A stretch of DNA of 64,000 bases from an uncultured Prevotella sp. (GCA_944320195.1 CALUGP010000003.1:1-64000); one strand, 5' to 3'; shown: positions 26,551 through 36,037, counted from the stretch's first letter. Made by a program: numbers and translations. The notes: a model not told the origin generated them from the letters alone.

Positions 26551-27882
26551 TCACAGCGCCTTGACGAGCGTCTTGAACTGCTCGCCGCGATCTTCCATGT
26601 TCTTGAACAGGTCGAAGCTGGCGCAGCAGGGGCTGAGCAGCACGGTGTCGCCGGGGCGTGCCATCTCGTAGCATGCCCGCACGCAGTCCTTCATCGAGTG
26701 CGTGTCGCGCACGGGGATGCCCATCGGGTCGAAGAAGGCGTGCAGCTTCGAGTTGTCGGCTCCAAGGTAGACGAGCCCCACGCACTTCTCCTTGACAAGG
26801 TCTTTTATGGCGTTGTAGTCGTTGCCCTTGTCCTTTCCGCCGAGTATGAGGATGACCGGCGTCTTCATGCTTTCCAGCGCATACCAGCACGCGTCGACGT
26901 TGGTCGCCTTCGAGTCGTTGACATATTGCACTCCGGCCACCTTCGTAACCTTCTCCAGGCGGTGCTCCACGCCGGGGAAGTCGCTCAGGCTCTTGCGTAT
27001 GTATTCGTTCTTTATTCCGGCCACGTTTGATGCTATTCCGGCGGCCAGCGAGTTGTAGATGTTGTGCTTGCCGGTAAGGCTCAGCTCCTCTTGCTCCATG
27101 TTGAAGGGCGTGGGTCGCTCTATCTTGTACTGCCCTTCCTCGATGTAGCCGATGGATCCAATCTCCTTCAGCTCCGAGAAGGGGTAGCAGACGGCCTTTA
27201 TGTCATACTTTTTCAGCTCGCGTTTTATTATCGGGTCGTCGTTCCAATAGATGAAGGCGTCGTCCACGGTCTGGTTCTGCAGTATGCGCATCTTGGCGTC
27301 CACGTAGTTCTGCATGCAGTTGTCGTAGCGGTCGAGATGGTCGGGCGTGATGTTAAGGAGAATCGCAATGTTCGCGCGGAAGTCGTACATGTTGTCAAGT
27401 TGGAACGAGCTGAGCTCTATCACGTAGTATTCGTGGGGTTCCTCGGCCACCTGCAAGGCCAGCGAATTGCCTATGTTGCCGGCCAGTCCCACGTCGTAGC
27501 CGGCGCTCTTGAATATGTGGTAGATGAGCGAAGTGGTCGTAGTCTTGCCGTTGCTGCCGGTGATGCAGATCATCTTCGAGCCGGTGTAGCGGCCGGCGAA
27601 CTCTATCTCGCTGATTATGCGGATGCCCTTCTCGGCGCATTTCCTTACCATCGGCGCGTCGCAGGGTATGCCGGGGCTTTTTATTATTTCGTCGGCGTTC
27701 AGGATTTCAGCCTCCGTGTGGCGGCCTTCCTCCCACGATATGCCGTGGGAGTCGAGCATTTTCTTGTACTTGTCTTTTATCGCCGACATGTCTGAGACGA
27801 ACACGTCAAAGCCTTGTTTCTTGGCCAATACTGCGGCTCCGGCACCGCTTTCTCCTGCTCCGAGTATTACTATGCGTTTCAT
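26551..27882 (-). CDS. murD: UDP-N-acetylmuramoyl-L-alanine--D-glutamate ligase
   Basis: This 443-residue cytosolic ligase adds D-glutamate to UDP-MurNAc-L-alanine using ATP. The nucleotide-binding N-terminus (ILGAGESGAGAAVLAKKQG) is a Rossmann-type UDP site. The central P-loop CITGSNGKTTTTSLIYH and the following ELSSFQLD are typical of MurD, and the C-terminal domain contains ILGGKDKGNDY. The length matches the family. It lies in dcw order between mraY and ftsW, but with unusually long repeat-filled gaps on both sides (144 and 133 bp). Confidence 0.97.
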   Translation of the reverse strand: MKRIVILGAGESGAGAAVLAKKQGFDVFVSDMSAIKDKYKKMLDSHGISWEEGRHTEAEILNADEIIKSPGIPCDAPMVRKCAEKGIRIISEIEFAGRYTGSKMICITGSNGKTTTTSLIYHIFKSAGYDVGLAGNIGNSLALQVAEEPHEYYVIELSSFQLDNMYDFRANIAILLNITPDHLDRYDNCMQNYVDAKMRILQNQTVDDAFIYWNDDPIIKRELKKYDIKAVCYPFSELKEIGSIGYIEEGQYKIERPTPFNMEQEELSLTGKHNIYNSLAAGIASNVAGIKNEYIRKSLSDFPGVEHRLEKVTKVAGVQYVNDSKATNVDACWYALESMKTPVILILGGKDKGNDYNAIKDLVKEKCVGLVYLGADNSKLHAFFDPMGIPVRDTHSMKDCVRACYEMARPGDTVLLSPCCASFDLFKNMEDRGEQFKTLVKAL

Positions 27883-27885
27883 GTC

Positions 27886-28026
27886 TTTATTTTTTTGAAT
27901 TTAAAGAATTTAAGAAGGTAAAGAATTTAAAGCCATTACCATTGCTGATAACGTCATTTGTGGGTTGTGGCAGGGCATACGGCTTTTAAATTCTATAACT
28001 TCTTTAAATTCTATAACTTCTTAAAA
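27886..28026. repeat. Inverted array of TTTAAAGAA-type words in the dcw operon
   Basis: Words such as aatttaaagaat and gaatttaag on the left (27897-27932) are mirrored by ttctttaaattc and aacttctttaa on the right (27985-28026). It fills the gap between mraY and murD. The sequence differs from the GTTAAGA arrays, but the organisation is the same. Confidence 0.75.
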
Positions 28027-29298
28027 TTATCTTATCTTCAGTGTTATTATAGTCATGGCCGCAAGGATTATGGTCACGATCCAGAAGCGGATGGTTATCT
28101 TCGACTCATGCACCGCGCCCTTGGGCTTCTTGAAAAGGTATTTGATTTCGGGATCGAGCTGCTCCTGCTGGGTGCGGAACGTGTCGTGCAGCGGCGCCCG
28201 CTTGAACATGCGCTGCTTCACTCCGCGGCGCGTGCCGAGCTTGGCGTACCACACTTGCATGATCACGCTGAGGCTCTCGACGAAGAAAATGCCGCACAGG
28301 ATGGGCAGCATCAGCTCCTTGTGGATGATTATCGCGCAGACGGCGATTATTCCGCCGATGGTCAGCGAGCCGGTGTCTCCCATGAAGATCTGCGCCGGGT
28401 AGGCGTTGTACCACAGGAAACCTATGAGCGCGCCGACGAACGCACACATGAACACCACAAGCTCCTGGGAGCCCGGGATGTACATTATGTTGAGGTAGGA
28501 GGCGTATTCTATGTGGCTCGACACGTAGGCGAAGATGCCCAGGGCCACGCCTATTATGGCCGAGTTGCCGGCGCACATGCCGTCCATTCCGTCGTTGAGG
28601 TTGGCGCCGTTTGACACTGCCGTGACCACGAATATCGTCATAATGACGAAGAGCACCCAGCCGGCGGCCGTCTTGTACTTGCCGCAGAAGCTCATGAGGT
28701 TGGCGTAGTCAAGGTTGTGCCCCTTGACGAACGGGATGGTGGTCTTGAGCGATTTCTTGGCCTCGGGCCTGTGCTTGACCACCATTTCCTGGCCGTCCTG
28801 CTTCTCTATGGCGAGGTTTTCGTTGATCTTGGCGTCGGGGCTGGACCACAGTATCAGGCCGACGATGAGGCCGATGCTTATCTGTCCCACAATCTTGAAG
28901 CGTCCGGGCAGTCCCTCCTTGTTGTGGCGGAATATCTTGATGTAGTCGTCGAGGCCGCCCAGGAAGCCCAGCCACACGGTTGTGATTATCATCAGTATGA
29001 GGTAGATGTTGCGCATTCGGCCCAGCAGCAGCACGGGCACGAGGATGGCTACGATGATTATCACGCCGCCCATCGACGGCACTCCGATTTTCTTCACGCC
29101 GAAGGGGTCTATCTTGGCGTCGCGCTGTGTCTCGGTGATTTGCTTGCTCTTGAGGTACTTTATGAACTTTTCGCCGAACCATGCCGAGATTATCAGCGAC
29201 AGGATGAGCGCCAGCAGCGAGCGGAACGAGATGTATCCCCACATGTGGGCGCCCGGTATGCCGAACTGTTCTAAGAAACGGAATAGGTAGTATAACAT
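28027..29298 (-). CDS. mraY: Phospho-N-acetylmuramoyl-pentapeptide transferase
   Basis: This enzyme transfers phospho-MurNAc-pentapeptide to undecaprenyl phosphate to form lipid I at the inner membrane. The 423-residue product has about ten membrane segments. Conserved cytosolic loops include KKIGVPSMGG, the catalytic-loop sequence GANLNDGMDGMCAG and the FMGDTGSLTIGG motif. It is longer than the proteobacterial enzyme (about 360 residues) because of a polar insert around residues 130-175, a known trait of Bacteroidetes MraY. A 433-bp repeat-rich gap separates it from murE upstream. Confidence 0.97.
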   Translation of the reverse strand: MLYYLFRFLEQFGIPGAHMWGYISFRSLLALILSLIISAWFGEKFIKYLKSKQITETQRDAKIDPFGVKKIGVPSMGGVIIIVAILVPVLLLGRMRNIYLILMIITTVWLGFLGGLDDYIKIFRHNKEGLPGRFKIVGQISIGLIVGLILWSSPDAKINENLAIEKQDGQEMVVKHRPEAKKSLKTTIPFVKGHNLDYANLMSFCGKYKTAAGWVLFVIMTIFVVTAVSNGANLNDGMDGMCAGNSAIIGVALGIFAYVSSHIEYASYLNIMYIPGSQELVVFMCAFVGALIGFLWYNAYPAQIFMGDTGSLTIGGIIAVCAIIIHKELMLPILCGIFFVESLSVIMQVWYAKLGTRRGVKQRMFKRAPLHDTFRTQQEQLDPEIKYLFKKPKGAVHESKITIRFWIVTIILAAMTIITLKIR

Positions 29299-29420
29299 TT
29301 TCTATATGGAGTTAGAGATGTTAAAGAAGTTATCGCTCGTTGCGCCCGCTAAGGAGTTGAAGGCCTAATGCCTCGCCGTTCGGGCGTTGTTTGATTTTTA
29401 CTTGTTAATTCCCAATTTTC

Positions 29421-29531
29421 CAACTCATGGCCTTTCGCCTTGTAAAAGGTGGCCTTTCGCATTGCCATTTGCGGCCTTTTGCATTGCTGTTTGCGGCCTT
29501 TTGCAAAGGTGCTGATTATCAGCTGATTGCC
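29421..29531 (-). repeat. 22-bp-period palindrome array with partner motif, locus 5
   Basis: Units start at about 29421, 29443, 29465 and 29487. The partner motif (CTGATTATCAGCTGATTGCC, 29512-29531) follows on the plus strand, so the array is in minus orientation, the direction of murE-mraY transcription. Confidence 0.85.
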
Positions 29532-29660
29532 AGGGCGGCCTGCTTTGCCTTTTTTATCGGGCTTATTTGGCTAATCGGGCTTATTGGTCTAATAGGCCAA
29601 ATGAGCCTGATAGGCCTTATAATCCCAATGCGCCTTTGCCGCCGAAGCATATCAAGCTCC

Positions 29661-29712
29661 CTCCCCTCGGGAGGGGTGGGGTGGGTGTCAGGTGTGGAGG
29701 GGTTGGTATCAG
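29661..29712. repeat. GGGAGG-type hairpin element
   Basis: CTCCCTCCCCTCGGGAGGGG forms a hairpin and is followed by the tail TGGGGTGGGTGTCAGG. The same hairpin-plus-tail structure occurs, in inverted or direct form, at 40389, 42973, 46736 and 46840. Confidence 0.75.
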
Positions 29713-29731
29713 GAGGTCCGTTGTTTGGTGT

Positions 29732-31186
29732 TTACTTTTCTCCGAATATCTCCCTGAGCACCTCCTTGTCGTCGAAGTGGTGCTTCACGCCCTTTATTTC
29801 CTGGTAGTTCTCGTGCCCCTTGCCGGCCACGAGGATTACGTCGCCTTTCTTGGCCATCATGCAGGCGGCGCGTATGGCCTCGCGGCGGTCGGTGATGCTG
29901 ACCACCTTTTTCATTTGCTTCGCGTCCAGTCCGGCCAGCATGTCGTCGATGATTGCCTGCGGCTCCTCGAACCGCGGGTTGTCGCTCGTTATGATTACGC
30001 GGTCGCTCTGCTTCACGGCTTCCTGCGCCATGAGCGGGCGCTTGCCCTTGTCGCGGTTGCCGCCGGCTCCGCATACGGTTATCACCTTGCCCTTGCCGCC
30101 CAGCACCTCGTGTATTGCCTTGAGCACGTTTTCCAGCGCGTCGGGCGTGTGGGCGTAGTCCACGATGGCCGTGTAGCCCTCGGGCGAGTGTACGGGGTCG
30201 AGCCTTCCGCTGACGCTGTGCAGCGTGCTCATGGCCACGAGCACGTCTTCCTTGTCCTGCCCGAGCATCACCGCCGCGCCGTAGACGGCCAGCAGGTTGC
30301 TCACATTGAACTTGCCGATGAACTGCACGCCCACCTCGCGGCCGTCAATCTCCAGGTACATGCCGCCGAAGTGGCACTCCAATATCTTGGCGCGGAAGTC
30401 GGCCATGCGCTGCGTGGAGTATGTCTTGACGGTCGCCTTGGTGTTCTGCACCATCACGAGGCCGTTCTTGTCGTCGGCGTTCGTTATGGCGAAAGAGCCT
30501 TTGGGCAGGCCGTCGAAGAAGGCCTTCTTGGCGTTGCGGTAGTTCTCGAACGTCTTGTGGTAGTCCAGGTGGTCGCGCGTCAGGTTGGTGAATATGCCTC
30601 CGGCGAACTTCAGTCCGCCTATGCGCTTCTGCGCTATGGCGTGCGAGCTGCACTCCATGAAGGCGTACTGGCATCCTGCCTCCACCATCTTGTGCAGCAG
30701 TTGGTTCAGCTCGATGGGGTCGGGGGTGGTGTGCGTCGTCGGTATCTGCTCGTCCTCGATGTAGTTGCAGACGGTCGACAGCAGGCCGCAACGGTATCCC
30801 AGCTTGCGGAACATGTTATATAATAAGGTGGCGATGGTGGTCTTCCCGTTGGTCCCCGTCACCCCCACGAGCTTCAGCTTGCGCGAAGGGTCGCCGTAGA
30901 ACGCCGTGGCCACCTCGCCCACAACGTCCTCGGTGGACTTCACCTGCACGTAGGTCACGCCGTCGCTTGTCTCCACGGGCATCTCCTCGCACAGTATCGC
31001 GGCCGCCCCCTGGGCCACCGCCTTCGGTATGAACGTGTGCCCGTCCACCTGGGTTCCGCGCATGGCCACGAACAGATGGCCGCCTGCCACGCGGCGCGAA
31101 TCGATGTCCACGCCTGTTATTTCCACATCCGTGCCGCCCGTAACGCTTGTCGGGTGGACGTTCTTGATAAGCTCTTTCAGTGTCAT
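29732..31186 (-). CDS. murE: UDP-MurNAc-tripeptide synthetase (meso-diaminopimelate adding)
   Basis: This 484-residue cytosolic ligase adds the third amino acid to the peptidoglycan stem. The P-loop is [16 protein letters not shown] (residues 108-123). The substrate-selecting motif DNPR (in [11 protein letters not shown]) points to meso-diaminopimelate rather than lysine. The end of the frame lies 12 bp downstream of the ftsI stop in operon order, indicating tight coupling with ftsI. The large gap on the other side, before mraY, carries three repeat families. Confidence 0.97.
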   Translation of the reverse strand: MTLKELIKNVHPTSVTGGTDVEITGVDIDSRRVAGGHLFVAMRGTQVDGHTFIPKAVAQGAAAILCEEMPVETSDGVTYVQVKSTEDVVGEVATAFYGDPSRKLKLVGVTGTNGKTTIATLLYNMFRKLGYRCGLLSTVCNYIEDEQIPTTHTTPDPIELNQLLHKMVEAGCQYAFMECSSHAIAQKRIGGLKFAGGIFTNLTRDHLDYHKTFENYRNAKKAFFDGLPKGSFAITNADDKNGLVMVQNTKATVKTYSTQRMADFRAKILECHFGGMYLEIDGREVGVQFIGKFNVSNLLAVYGAAVMLGQDKEDVLVAMSTLHSVSGRLDPVHSPEGYTAIVDYAHTPDALENVLKAIHEVLGGKGKVITVCGAGGNRDKGKRPLMAQEAVKQSDRVIITSDNPRFEEPQAIIDDMLAGLDAKQMKKVVSITDRREAIRAACMMAKKGDVILVAGKGHENYQEIKGVKHHFDDKEVLREIFGEK

Positions 31187-31198
31187 TCTTGCGATTAT

Positions 31199-33361
31199 TT
31201 ATAGTTCCAGGCCGAGTGAGCATGTCTCACCCTTCCTTATCTTGTGTCCCGGCGGCAGGCTTTGCGTCTTCACCTTGCCGCGTCCTTGCAGCCTTACTCT
31301 CACTCCGCGGCTCTCGAGCGCGTACACCGCGTCGCGCGCTCCCATGCCGGTGACATCGGGAACGCTGCCCTTCGCATAGCCGGTTTCGCGCGTCAGCGTC
31401 ACCGCCTTGCCGTCGTTCTCGGCCTTGCCCCAGATTGACTTGCCGCCTACATGCTGCCAGTCCCATGTCTTCCGGGTGTTCACTCCCAGGTATCTCAGCA
31501 CGTAGTCGGCCGCGGCGAGGTCTCCGTTCTTCACGTCGGGCACCAAGACGGACAGCGAGTCGCGTGCGTCGGCCACGTCAAGCTTGAGGCTTTGCGCCAT
31601 GATTCCTTCCGCGATGTTGTGGAACACCAGCGCGCTGAAGCCGCTCGAGGCAGGCAGTCCCGGCCTCTGTATGCACACTATGCAGCTGTAGCGCGGCGCG
31701 TCGGCCGGGAAGAAGCCCACGAAGCTGAGCAGATAGTTCATCGTTCCGCTCTTGTATCCGGCCACACCTTTCGATATCTGGGCCGTTCCCGTCTTTCCGG
31801 CCACCTTGAACGACGGCGAGCCGGCTTTCTTTCCTAGACCCTGGCTGACAACGTGCTCAAGTATGGTGGTTATCTCGCGCAGCGTCTTTTCCTTGCAGAT
31901 GCTCTGCTTCACCACCTCGGGCGGAAACTCCTTTATTATCTGCCCGTCCTTCATCACGGCCTTCACGAAGCGCGGACGCATCATCGTGCCGCCGTTGGCG
32001 ATGGCGTTGTAGAACGTCAGTGTCGATATCGGAGGCACCTGGGTCTCGTATCCTATGCTCATCCAGGGCAGCGCCGTCTTGCTCCAATTGGTGTACTGGC
32101 CGCGCTTGTTCTTCTTCGGCATGCGGATGCGGGGCGGCGCGTAGCCCACGATTGGCAGCTTCAGGTCCTCGCGTATGCCGATACGGTCAAGCCCTTGGAC
32201 AAACTTTTCGGGGTTCTTCCCGTAGTATTTGTCTATTATCCGGCTTACTCCGATGTTCGAGCTGTACTCCAGTGTCTGCGGCAGAGTAAGCACTTGGTAG
32301 CCTCCGCGGTGCCAGTTGTGGTCGCGCATCTTGGCTCCGTACATGTCCCAGATGCCGCTTCCGGTGTCAACGGTGTACGTGGTGTCGACCACTCCGTCGT
32401 CCAACGCCACCATGAGCGACGCCGTCTTGAACACCGAGCCTGGCTCAAGCAAGTCTGAAACGGCGCTGTTCTTTATCTCGTAATACTCCCCGTCGGCGCA
32501 TTTGGTCATGTTCACGATGGCCTTGATGTCGCCCGTCTTCACTTCCATTACTACCGCTACGCCCACGTTCCCGTTGATAAGCTTAAGCTCGTCGACGAGC
32601 GAGCGTTCGGCCAAGTCCTGTATGTTCACGTCTATCGTGGTGACGATGTCCGCGCCGTTGACGGGGTCTTGTATTGTTATATCAAGAAATTCGCTGCGCA
32701 CTTTCTGGCGGCTTATCTTGCCGGTTTTGCCTCTTAGGATGGAGTCGTAAGCCAGTTCGAGGCCGAACTGGGCAGTGTCTTTCGCCCCGAAGAGGTCGCC
32801 TATGGTGCGTTTTGCAAGCGAGCCGAAGGGGCGTTGGCGTGCGTTGAACTTCTCGTAGTGGAATCCTCCCTTGTTGGCCGACAGCCTGAACACGGGCAGC
32901 TGCTTCACTTCCGAGAACGTGTTGTAGCTCACCCTCTTGCGCCATACCGGCCAGTGGCGGCTGCCCTTGGCGCGTCCTTCCTCGAGGTGTTTCTTGAATT
33001 CGGCTGCGGTCTTGGTTGGGAAGATGTCGTGCAGGCCCATGCAGATGCTGTCAACGCTGGCTTCCCAGAGCGAGTCACGCTGCTCGTTCTCGTCGCCTCC
33101 GGCCTTGAAGTCCATGAACATGCGGAATTCGGGCAGCGAGCTGGCCATCAGCCGGCCGTCGCAGCTCAGTATGTTGCCGCGCACGGGCTTTACGTCGACG
33201 CTGTCGCGCACGAGCCTTGAGGCAACGTCCATCCAATAATCGCGCTTCACCGTGGCTATGTAGGCCACTTTGATTATTATCAGCAGGCCGGCGGCCAACA
33301 TTGCATATGCCACCACCTTGTAGCGCTTGATAACCTTTTTCCTGTCAAACATGCTACTCAT
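31199..33361 (-). CDS. ftsI: Septal transpeptidase FtsI (PBP2/3) with PASTA domain
   Basis: This penicillin-binding protein cross-links septal peptidoglycan with FtsW. It has one N-terminal membrane segment (about 18-36), a dimerisation domain, and a transpeptidase domain with the catalytic Ser309-Val-Phe-Lys312, the Ser367-Ser-Asn369 motif and Lys523-Thr-Gly. The C-terminus has one clear PASTA-like repeat (VPDVTGMGARDAVYALESRG) and possibly a second before it. The length of 720 residues is usual for Bacteroidetes. The start at 33361 overlaps the ftsL-like gene by 8 bp. A second ATG at 33352 would avoid the overlap and cannot be excluded. Confidence 0.97.
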   Translation of the reverse strand: MSSMFDRKKVIKRYKVVAYAMLAAGLLIIIKVAYIATVKRDYWMDVASRLVRDSVDVKPVRGNILSCDGRLMASSLPEFRMFMDFKAGGDENEQRDSLWEASVDSICMGLHDIFPTKTAAEFKKHLEEGRAKGSRHWPVWRKRVSYNTFSEVKQLPVFRLSANKGGFHYEKFNARQRPFGSLAKRTIGDLFGAKDTAQFGLELAYDSILRGKTGKISRQKVRSEFLDITIQDPVNGADIVTTIDVNIQDLAERSLVDELKLINGNVGVAVVMEVKTGDIKAIVNMTKCADGEYYEIKNSAVSDLLEPGSVFKTASLMVALDDGVVDTTYTVDTGSGIWDMYGAKMRDHNWHRGGYQVLTLPQTLEYSSNIGVSRIIDKYYGKNPEKFVQGLDRIGIREDLKLPIVGYAPPRIRMPKKNKRGQYTNWSKTALPWMSIGYETQVPPISTLTFYNAIANGGTMMRPRFVKAVMKDGQIIKEFPPEVVKQSICKEKTLREITTILEHVVSQGLGKKAGSPSFKVAGKTGTAQISKGVAGYKSGTMNYLLSFVGFFPADAPRYSCIVCIQRPGLPASSGFSALVFHNIAEGIMAQSLKLDVADARDSLSVLVPDVKNGDLAAADYVLRYLGVNTRKTWDWQHVGGKSIWGKAENDGKAVTLTRETGYAKGSVPDVTGMGARDAVYALESRGVRVRLQGRGKVKTQSLPPGHKIRKGETCSLGLEL

Positions 33362-33812
33362 TTTCCGGCACTGTTATGATGTAAGGCGGCTGGCTGGGTA
33401 TGTGCAGCACGCTGTCCTTGTTGTTCCTGAGCATGTTCAGGACGTTGCTTTCGCGGCACATCTCGGTCAGTTGGCTTGAGCTTGCCAGTGCTTTGTACTT
33501 TGCGTCCTTCAGCTCTTTTTTCAATTCGTTTATCTCTATCATGTCCTGTTGGCAGCTGTACCTGTTGGACACGTATATCATAGTAAAGAATGCGACAAGT
33601 ATTATCACGCCGGTCTGCTTCCTCATGACGTCTGCCGTGAGGAAGTCTCCGCCCAGAATCTTGCGCAGGGTGTAGCTGGCCGATGGCAGGGAGTCCTCCT
33701 CGCGGGCCTGTTCCCTTATCGCCTGTGTCAGCTGCATTGGCTTTTTCGGCTTTTCCTTCGGCGTTTCCGCCGTGTGTTGTTGCTCTTGTTGTATGTTGTC
33801 TTTGTCGTCCAT
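33354..33812 (-). CDS. ftsL: FtsL-like division protein
   Basis: This small 152-residue protein lies between rsmH and ftsI, the usual place of ftsL. It has a charged proline- and lysine-rich cytosolic N-terminus (about 1-65), one membrane segment (GVIILVAFFTMIYVSNRY, about 68-85) and a periplasmic region likely to form a coiled coil (about 90-125). FtsL with FtsB and FtsQ activates FtsW and FtsI. Sequence similarity in this family is low, so the call rests on topology, size and position. It is spaced 3 bp from rsmH and overlaps ftsI by 8 bp. Confidence 0.8.
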   Translation of the reverse strand: MDDKDNIQQEQQHTAETPKEKPKKPMQLTQAIREQAREEDSLPSASYTLRKILGGDFLTADVMRKQTGVIILVAFFTMIYVSNRYSCQQDMIEINELKKELKDAKYKALASSSQLTEMCRESNVLNMLRNNKDSVLHIPSQPPYIITVPENE

Positions 33813-33815
33813 CCG

Positions 33816-34736
33816 TCAGTCTTCGGTTCTTTCGGCTATTCTCAGTTTTGCGCTCCGGCTTCTCGGGTTTGCCCCGATCTCTTCCGCATCGGGTGTTATC
33901 ACCTTGTTGTTTACGGCCTTGAAGCGTGTCTGCGTGCGTCCGTAGAAGTCTTTTTCCACCTCTCCCCCGGTGTTGCCCGAGCGTATGAAGCACTTCACCA
34001 GGCGGTCTTCCAGGCTGTGGTATGTGATGACCGAGAGCCTGCCTCCCGGCCTCAGCATGTCCACGGTGGCGTCGAGCATTGACGAGAGCGCGGCCAGCTC
34101 GTTGTTTACTTCAATCCTCAGTGCCTGGAACATCTTTGCCATGTCCTTCTTCTCGCGCTCGCGCTTGAAGAGAGGGGCCGTCGCGTCGATGAGGTCCTGC
34201 GTTGTCCTGATGGGTTTTTCGGCCCTGGCCTTTACTATGGCGGCGGCTATCCGGCGCGAGTTTCTCAGCTCGCCGTACAGGTAGAACATGTTGGCCATGG
34301 GCGGTTCGGGCAGCGTGTTGAGCAGTTCGGCGGCCGTGATGCCTTCGCGCTTGTTCATGCGCATGTCCAGTGGGGCGTCGAAACGGAACGAGAATCCGCG
34401 CTCTGCGTCGTCGAAGTGGTGGCTCGACACGCCAAGGTCGGCTATCAGTCCGTCGATGTGCTCTACGCCGTAGTAGCGCATCCAGTTCTTAAGGAACTTG
34501 AAGTTGCTCCTCACGAACGTGAAGCGCGGGTCTCCGATGATGTTCGCCTCGGCGTCGGCGTCTTGGTCGAAGCCGAACAGCCGGCCTTCAGGGCCAAGCC
34601 GTGAGAGTATCTCGCGGCTGTGTCCGCCGCCGCCGAAGGTCACGTCTACATACACTCCCGAGGGCTGTATGTCGAGCCCGTCGACGCTCTCTTTCAGCAG
34701 CACGGGCACGTGGTATGTCTCTTCTGTCGTTGCCAT
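33816..34736 (-). CDS. rsmH: 16S rRNA (cytosine-1402-N4)-methyltransferase
   Basis: RsmH (formerly MraW) methylates the ribosomal decoding site using S-adenosylmethionine. The 306-residue protein shows the family signature HVPVLLKESVDGL at the start, the cofactor motif VDVTFGGGGHSREIL, and GLIADLGVSSHHFDDAERGFSF. Near the C-terminus are GGRLSVITYHSLEDRLVK and NPRSRSAKLR. It follows mraZ by 6 bp in the conserved dcw order. No anomalies were seen. Confidence 0.98.
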   Translation of the reverse strand: MATTEETYHVPVLLKESVDGLDIQPSGVYVDVTFGGGGHSREILSRLGPEGRLFGFDQDADAEANIIGDPRFTFVRSNFKFLKNWMRYYGVEHIDGLIADLGVSSHHFDDAERGFSFRFDAPLDMRMNKREGITAAELLNTLPEPPMANMFYLYGELRNSRRIAAAIVKARAEKPIRTTQDLIDATAPLFKREREKKDMAKMFQALRIEVNNELAALSSMLDATVDMLRPGGRLSVITYHSLEDRLVKCFIRSGNTGGEVEKDFYGRTQTRFKAVNNKVITPDAEEIGANPRSRSAKLRIAERTED

Positions 34737-34742
34737 GTGGTC

Positions 34743-35237
34743 TTATTTGTTGTCTCCGGGCGAGGCGGCGCGTTCAGCCGCCGTTCCGTCGGCGTTCTGC
34801 CTCATTATGCTTTCAAGGGCCGCGCCGAACTCTTCCTGGCTCATGAACGGCTCTTCTGCGAGCTCGGCGCTCCATATCTCGATGACGTCGTCCATGCCGA
34901 TGAACATTACCGCCTGCGCCGCGCCGGCCATTTTCAGGTGCCTGCGGCCGAGCATCATGCGCCCGTTCGCGTCGAGTGTGACGGTCTCGGCGTCGGATAC
35001 GAACTGGCGCATCACGCTTTGGTGTCTCTTGTCCCACCTGTTCAGACGCGAGCGCAGGATGTCCATCTGCCTGTTCCACACGCTTTCCGGATAGAGCACC
35101 AGGCACGGCTGGAACACGTCTTTCCGCACCACCAGGCTTTCTTCGCCTGCCGATTGCAGCTCCTTGCGGAACGCCGCGGGGAGGAATACGCGCCCTTTCG
35201 AGTCGATTTTTGCTTCTATGTTGCCGAGAAAACGCAT
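34743..35237 (-). CDS. mraZ: Transcriptional regulator MraZ
   Basis: This DNA-binding repressor usually controls its own dcw operon. The 164-residue product has two AbrB/SpoVT-like MraZ repeats: the first near IDSKGRVFLPAAFRKEL, the second near LDANGRMMLGRRHLKMAG. The ATG at 35237 gives the standard N-terminus MRFLGNIEAK. The frame is open further upstream to 35309, but that extension would run through the putative MraZ binding sites (35281-35313). It is the first gene of the cluster, with rsmH 6 bp downstream. Confidence 0.96.
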   Translation of the reverse strand: MRFLGNIEAKIDSKGRVFLPAAFRKELQSAGEESLVVRKDVFQPCLVLYPESVWNRQMDILRSRLNRWDKRHQSVMRQFVSDAETVTLDANGRMMLGRRHLKMAGAAQAVMFIGMDDVIEIWSAELAEEPFMSQEEFGAALESIMRQNADGTAAERAASPGDNK

Positions 35238-35280
35238 GCGTTTGCAGGTAATCAGTTCACCCGGCAAAGATAAGTATTTT

Positions 35281-35313
35281 TCCCCACAACCCACCACTTT
35301 TCCCCACAAAAGT
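35281..35313 (-). promoter_or_regulatory. Putative MraZ operator (three GTGG boxes at 10-bp spacing)
   Basis: On the minus strand, GTGG motifs occur exactly every 10 bp (plus-strand CCAC at 35284, 35294 and 35304), in the setting TTTTGTGGGG-AAAAGTGGTG-GGTTGTGGGG. Known MraZ boxes are direct repeats of TGGG or AAAGTGG-type words at about this spacing. The site lies 44-76 bp before the mraZ start. Confidence 0.75.
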
Positions 35314-35644
35314 GTCGTTTTTTATTTAATAAGGAGAAAAGGGCGGTGCAAGCAGGGCTTGCCGGCCGGCGGAAAAGCGGCGGACGGCAAGCGGATCGGC
35401 CGCGGTTTCTCACGTTGCCGTGCCTGTGGAAAACTGAATATTTATTCAATTCGCATCTGCCGTTGCGCCTGTCAGGATTCCGTTTGACGCTCCTGGAAGG
35501 CCGTTGCCACGGGCGAGAACCGCCTTCGGGTAAAGAATCCGCTATTTTGGGCGTTTGCGTAAGTGCTTGATGTCCAATGACTTGCGGCGTGCGGACTCTT
35601 GCGGACAAGTTCTCGGTTTCCTGAAATGCGGCAAAATGCGGGCT

Positions 35645-35747
35645 GGAACATGGCCTTTAGCCTTGTAAGAGGCCGTGTCTTGCCAGACAAAAGGCCGTCT
35701 TTCGCACGGTAAAAGGCCGTCTTTCGCGTTGCAAGTAGTGGCCTTTT
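35645..35747. repeat. 22-bp-period palindrome array, locus 6
   Basis: Units start at 35667, 35689, 35711 and 35733, with a partial unit before them. The two central copies match AAAAGGCCGTCTTTC exactly. A clear partner motif is not seen. Confidence 0.8.
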
Positions 35748-36029
35748 GCTTCCTGAACGGTAAAAATCAGCCATTCCATCGGCGCTTTTCCTCGTCCGCG
35801 TTTCTGGTTTGCCAGATTGTTTTGTCATGTCTTTTTACTTTTCAGAATGCATGTTTATGCGGCATGACTGTATTTTTATGCATTTCCACAGGTCTCCGCC
35901 GCCATGCGCGGCCGCGGTCTCCGCCCTTTCCGTTTACTTAAAGTAAGACAAATGTTGCCGTTTTATTGCAAAACAATGTTTTTTCTGATATTTTTTAATA
36001 AAAGATGTTCGATTTTAGAAAAGTTGCGT

Positions 36030-36037
36030 TATTTTTG
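36030..36037 (+). promoter_or_regulatory. -7 box before the acyltransferase pair
   Basis: TATTTTTG fits TAnnTTTG and lies 21 bp before the start codon at 36059. A good -33 TTTG at 19 bp is absent. Confidence 0.5.

Larger units (their letters stand above)
29299..29731. other. 433-bp repeat-filled gap between murE and mraY
   Basis: No gene is supported. In order, the gap holds unique sequence (29299-29420), a 22-bp-period array (29421-29531), a GGCTTATTGG-type palindromic stretch (about 29556-29630) and a GGGAGG-type hairpin (29661-29712). Such a long gap is unusual inside a dcw cluster. Confidence 0.7.

Noticed and set aside
35238..35309. Longer mraZ frame starting at 35309
   Set aside because: It would translate through the putative operator and add residues absent from MraZ proteins; the start at 35237 gives the conserved N-terminus.
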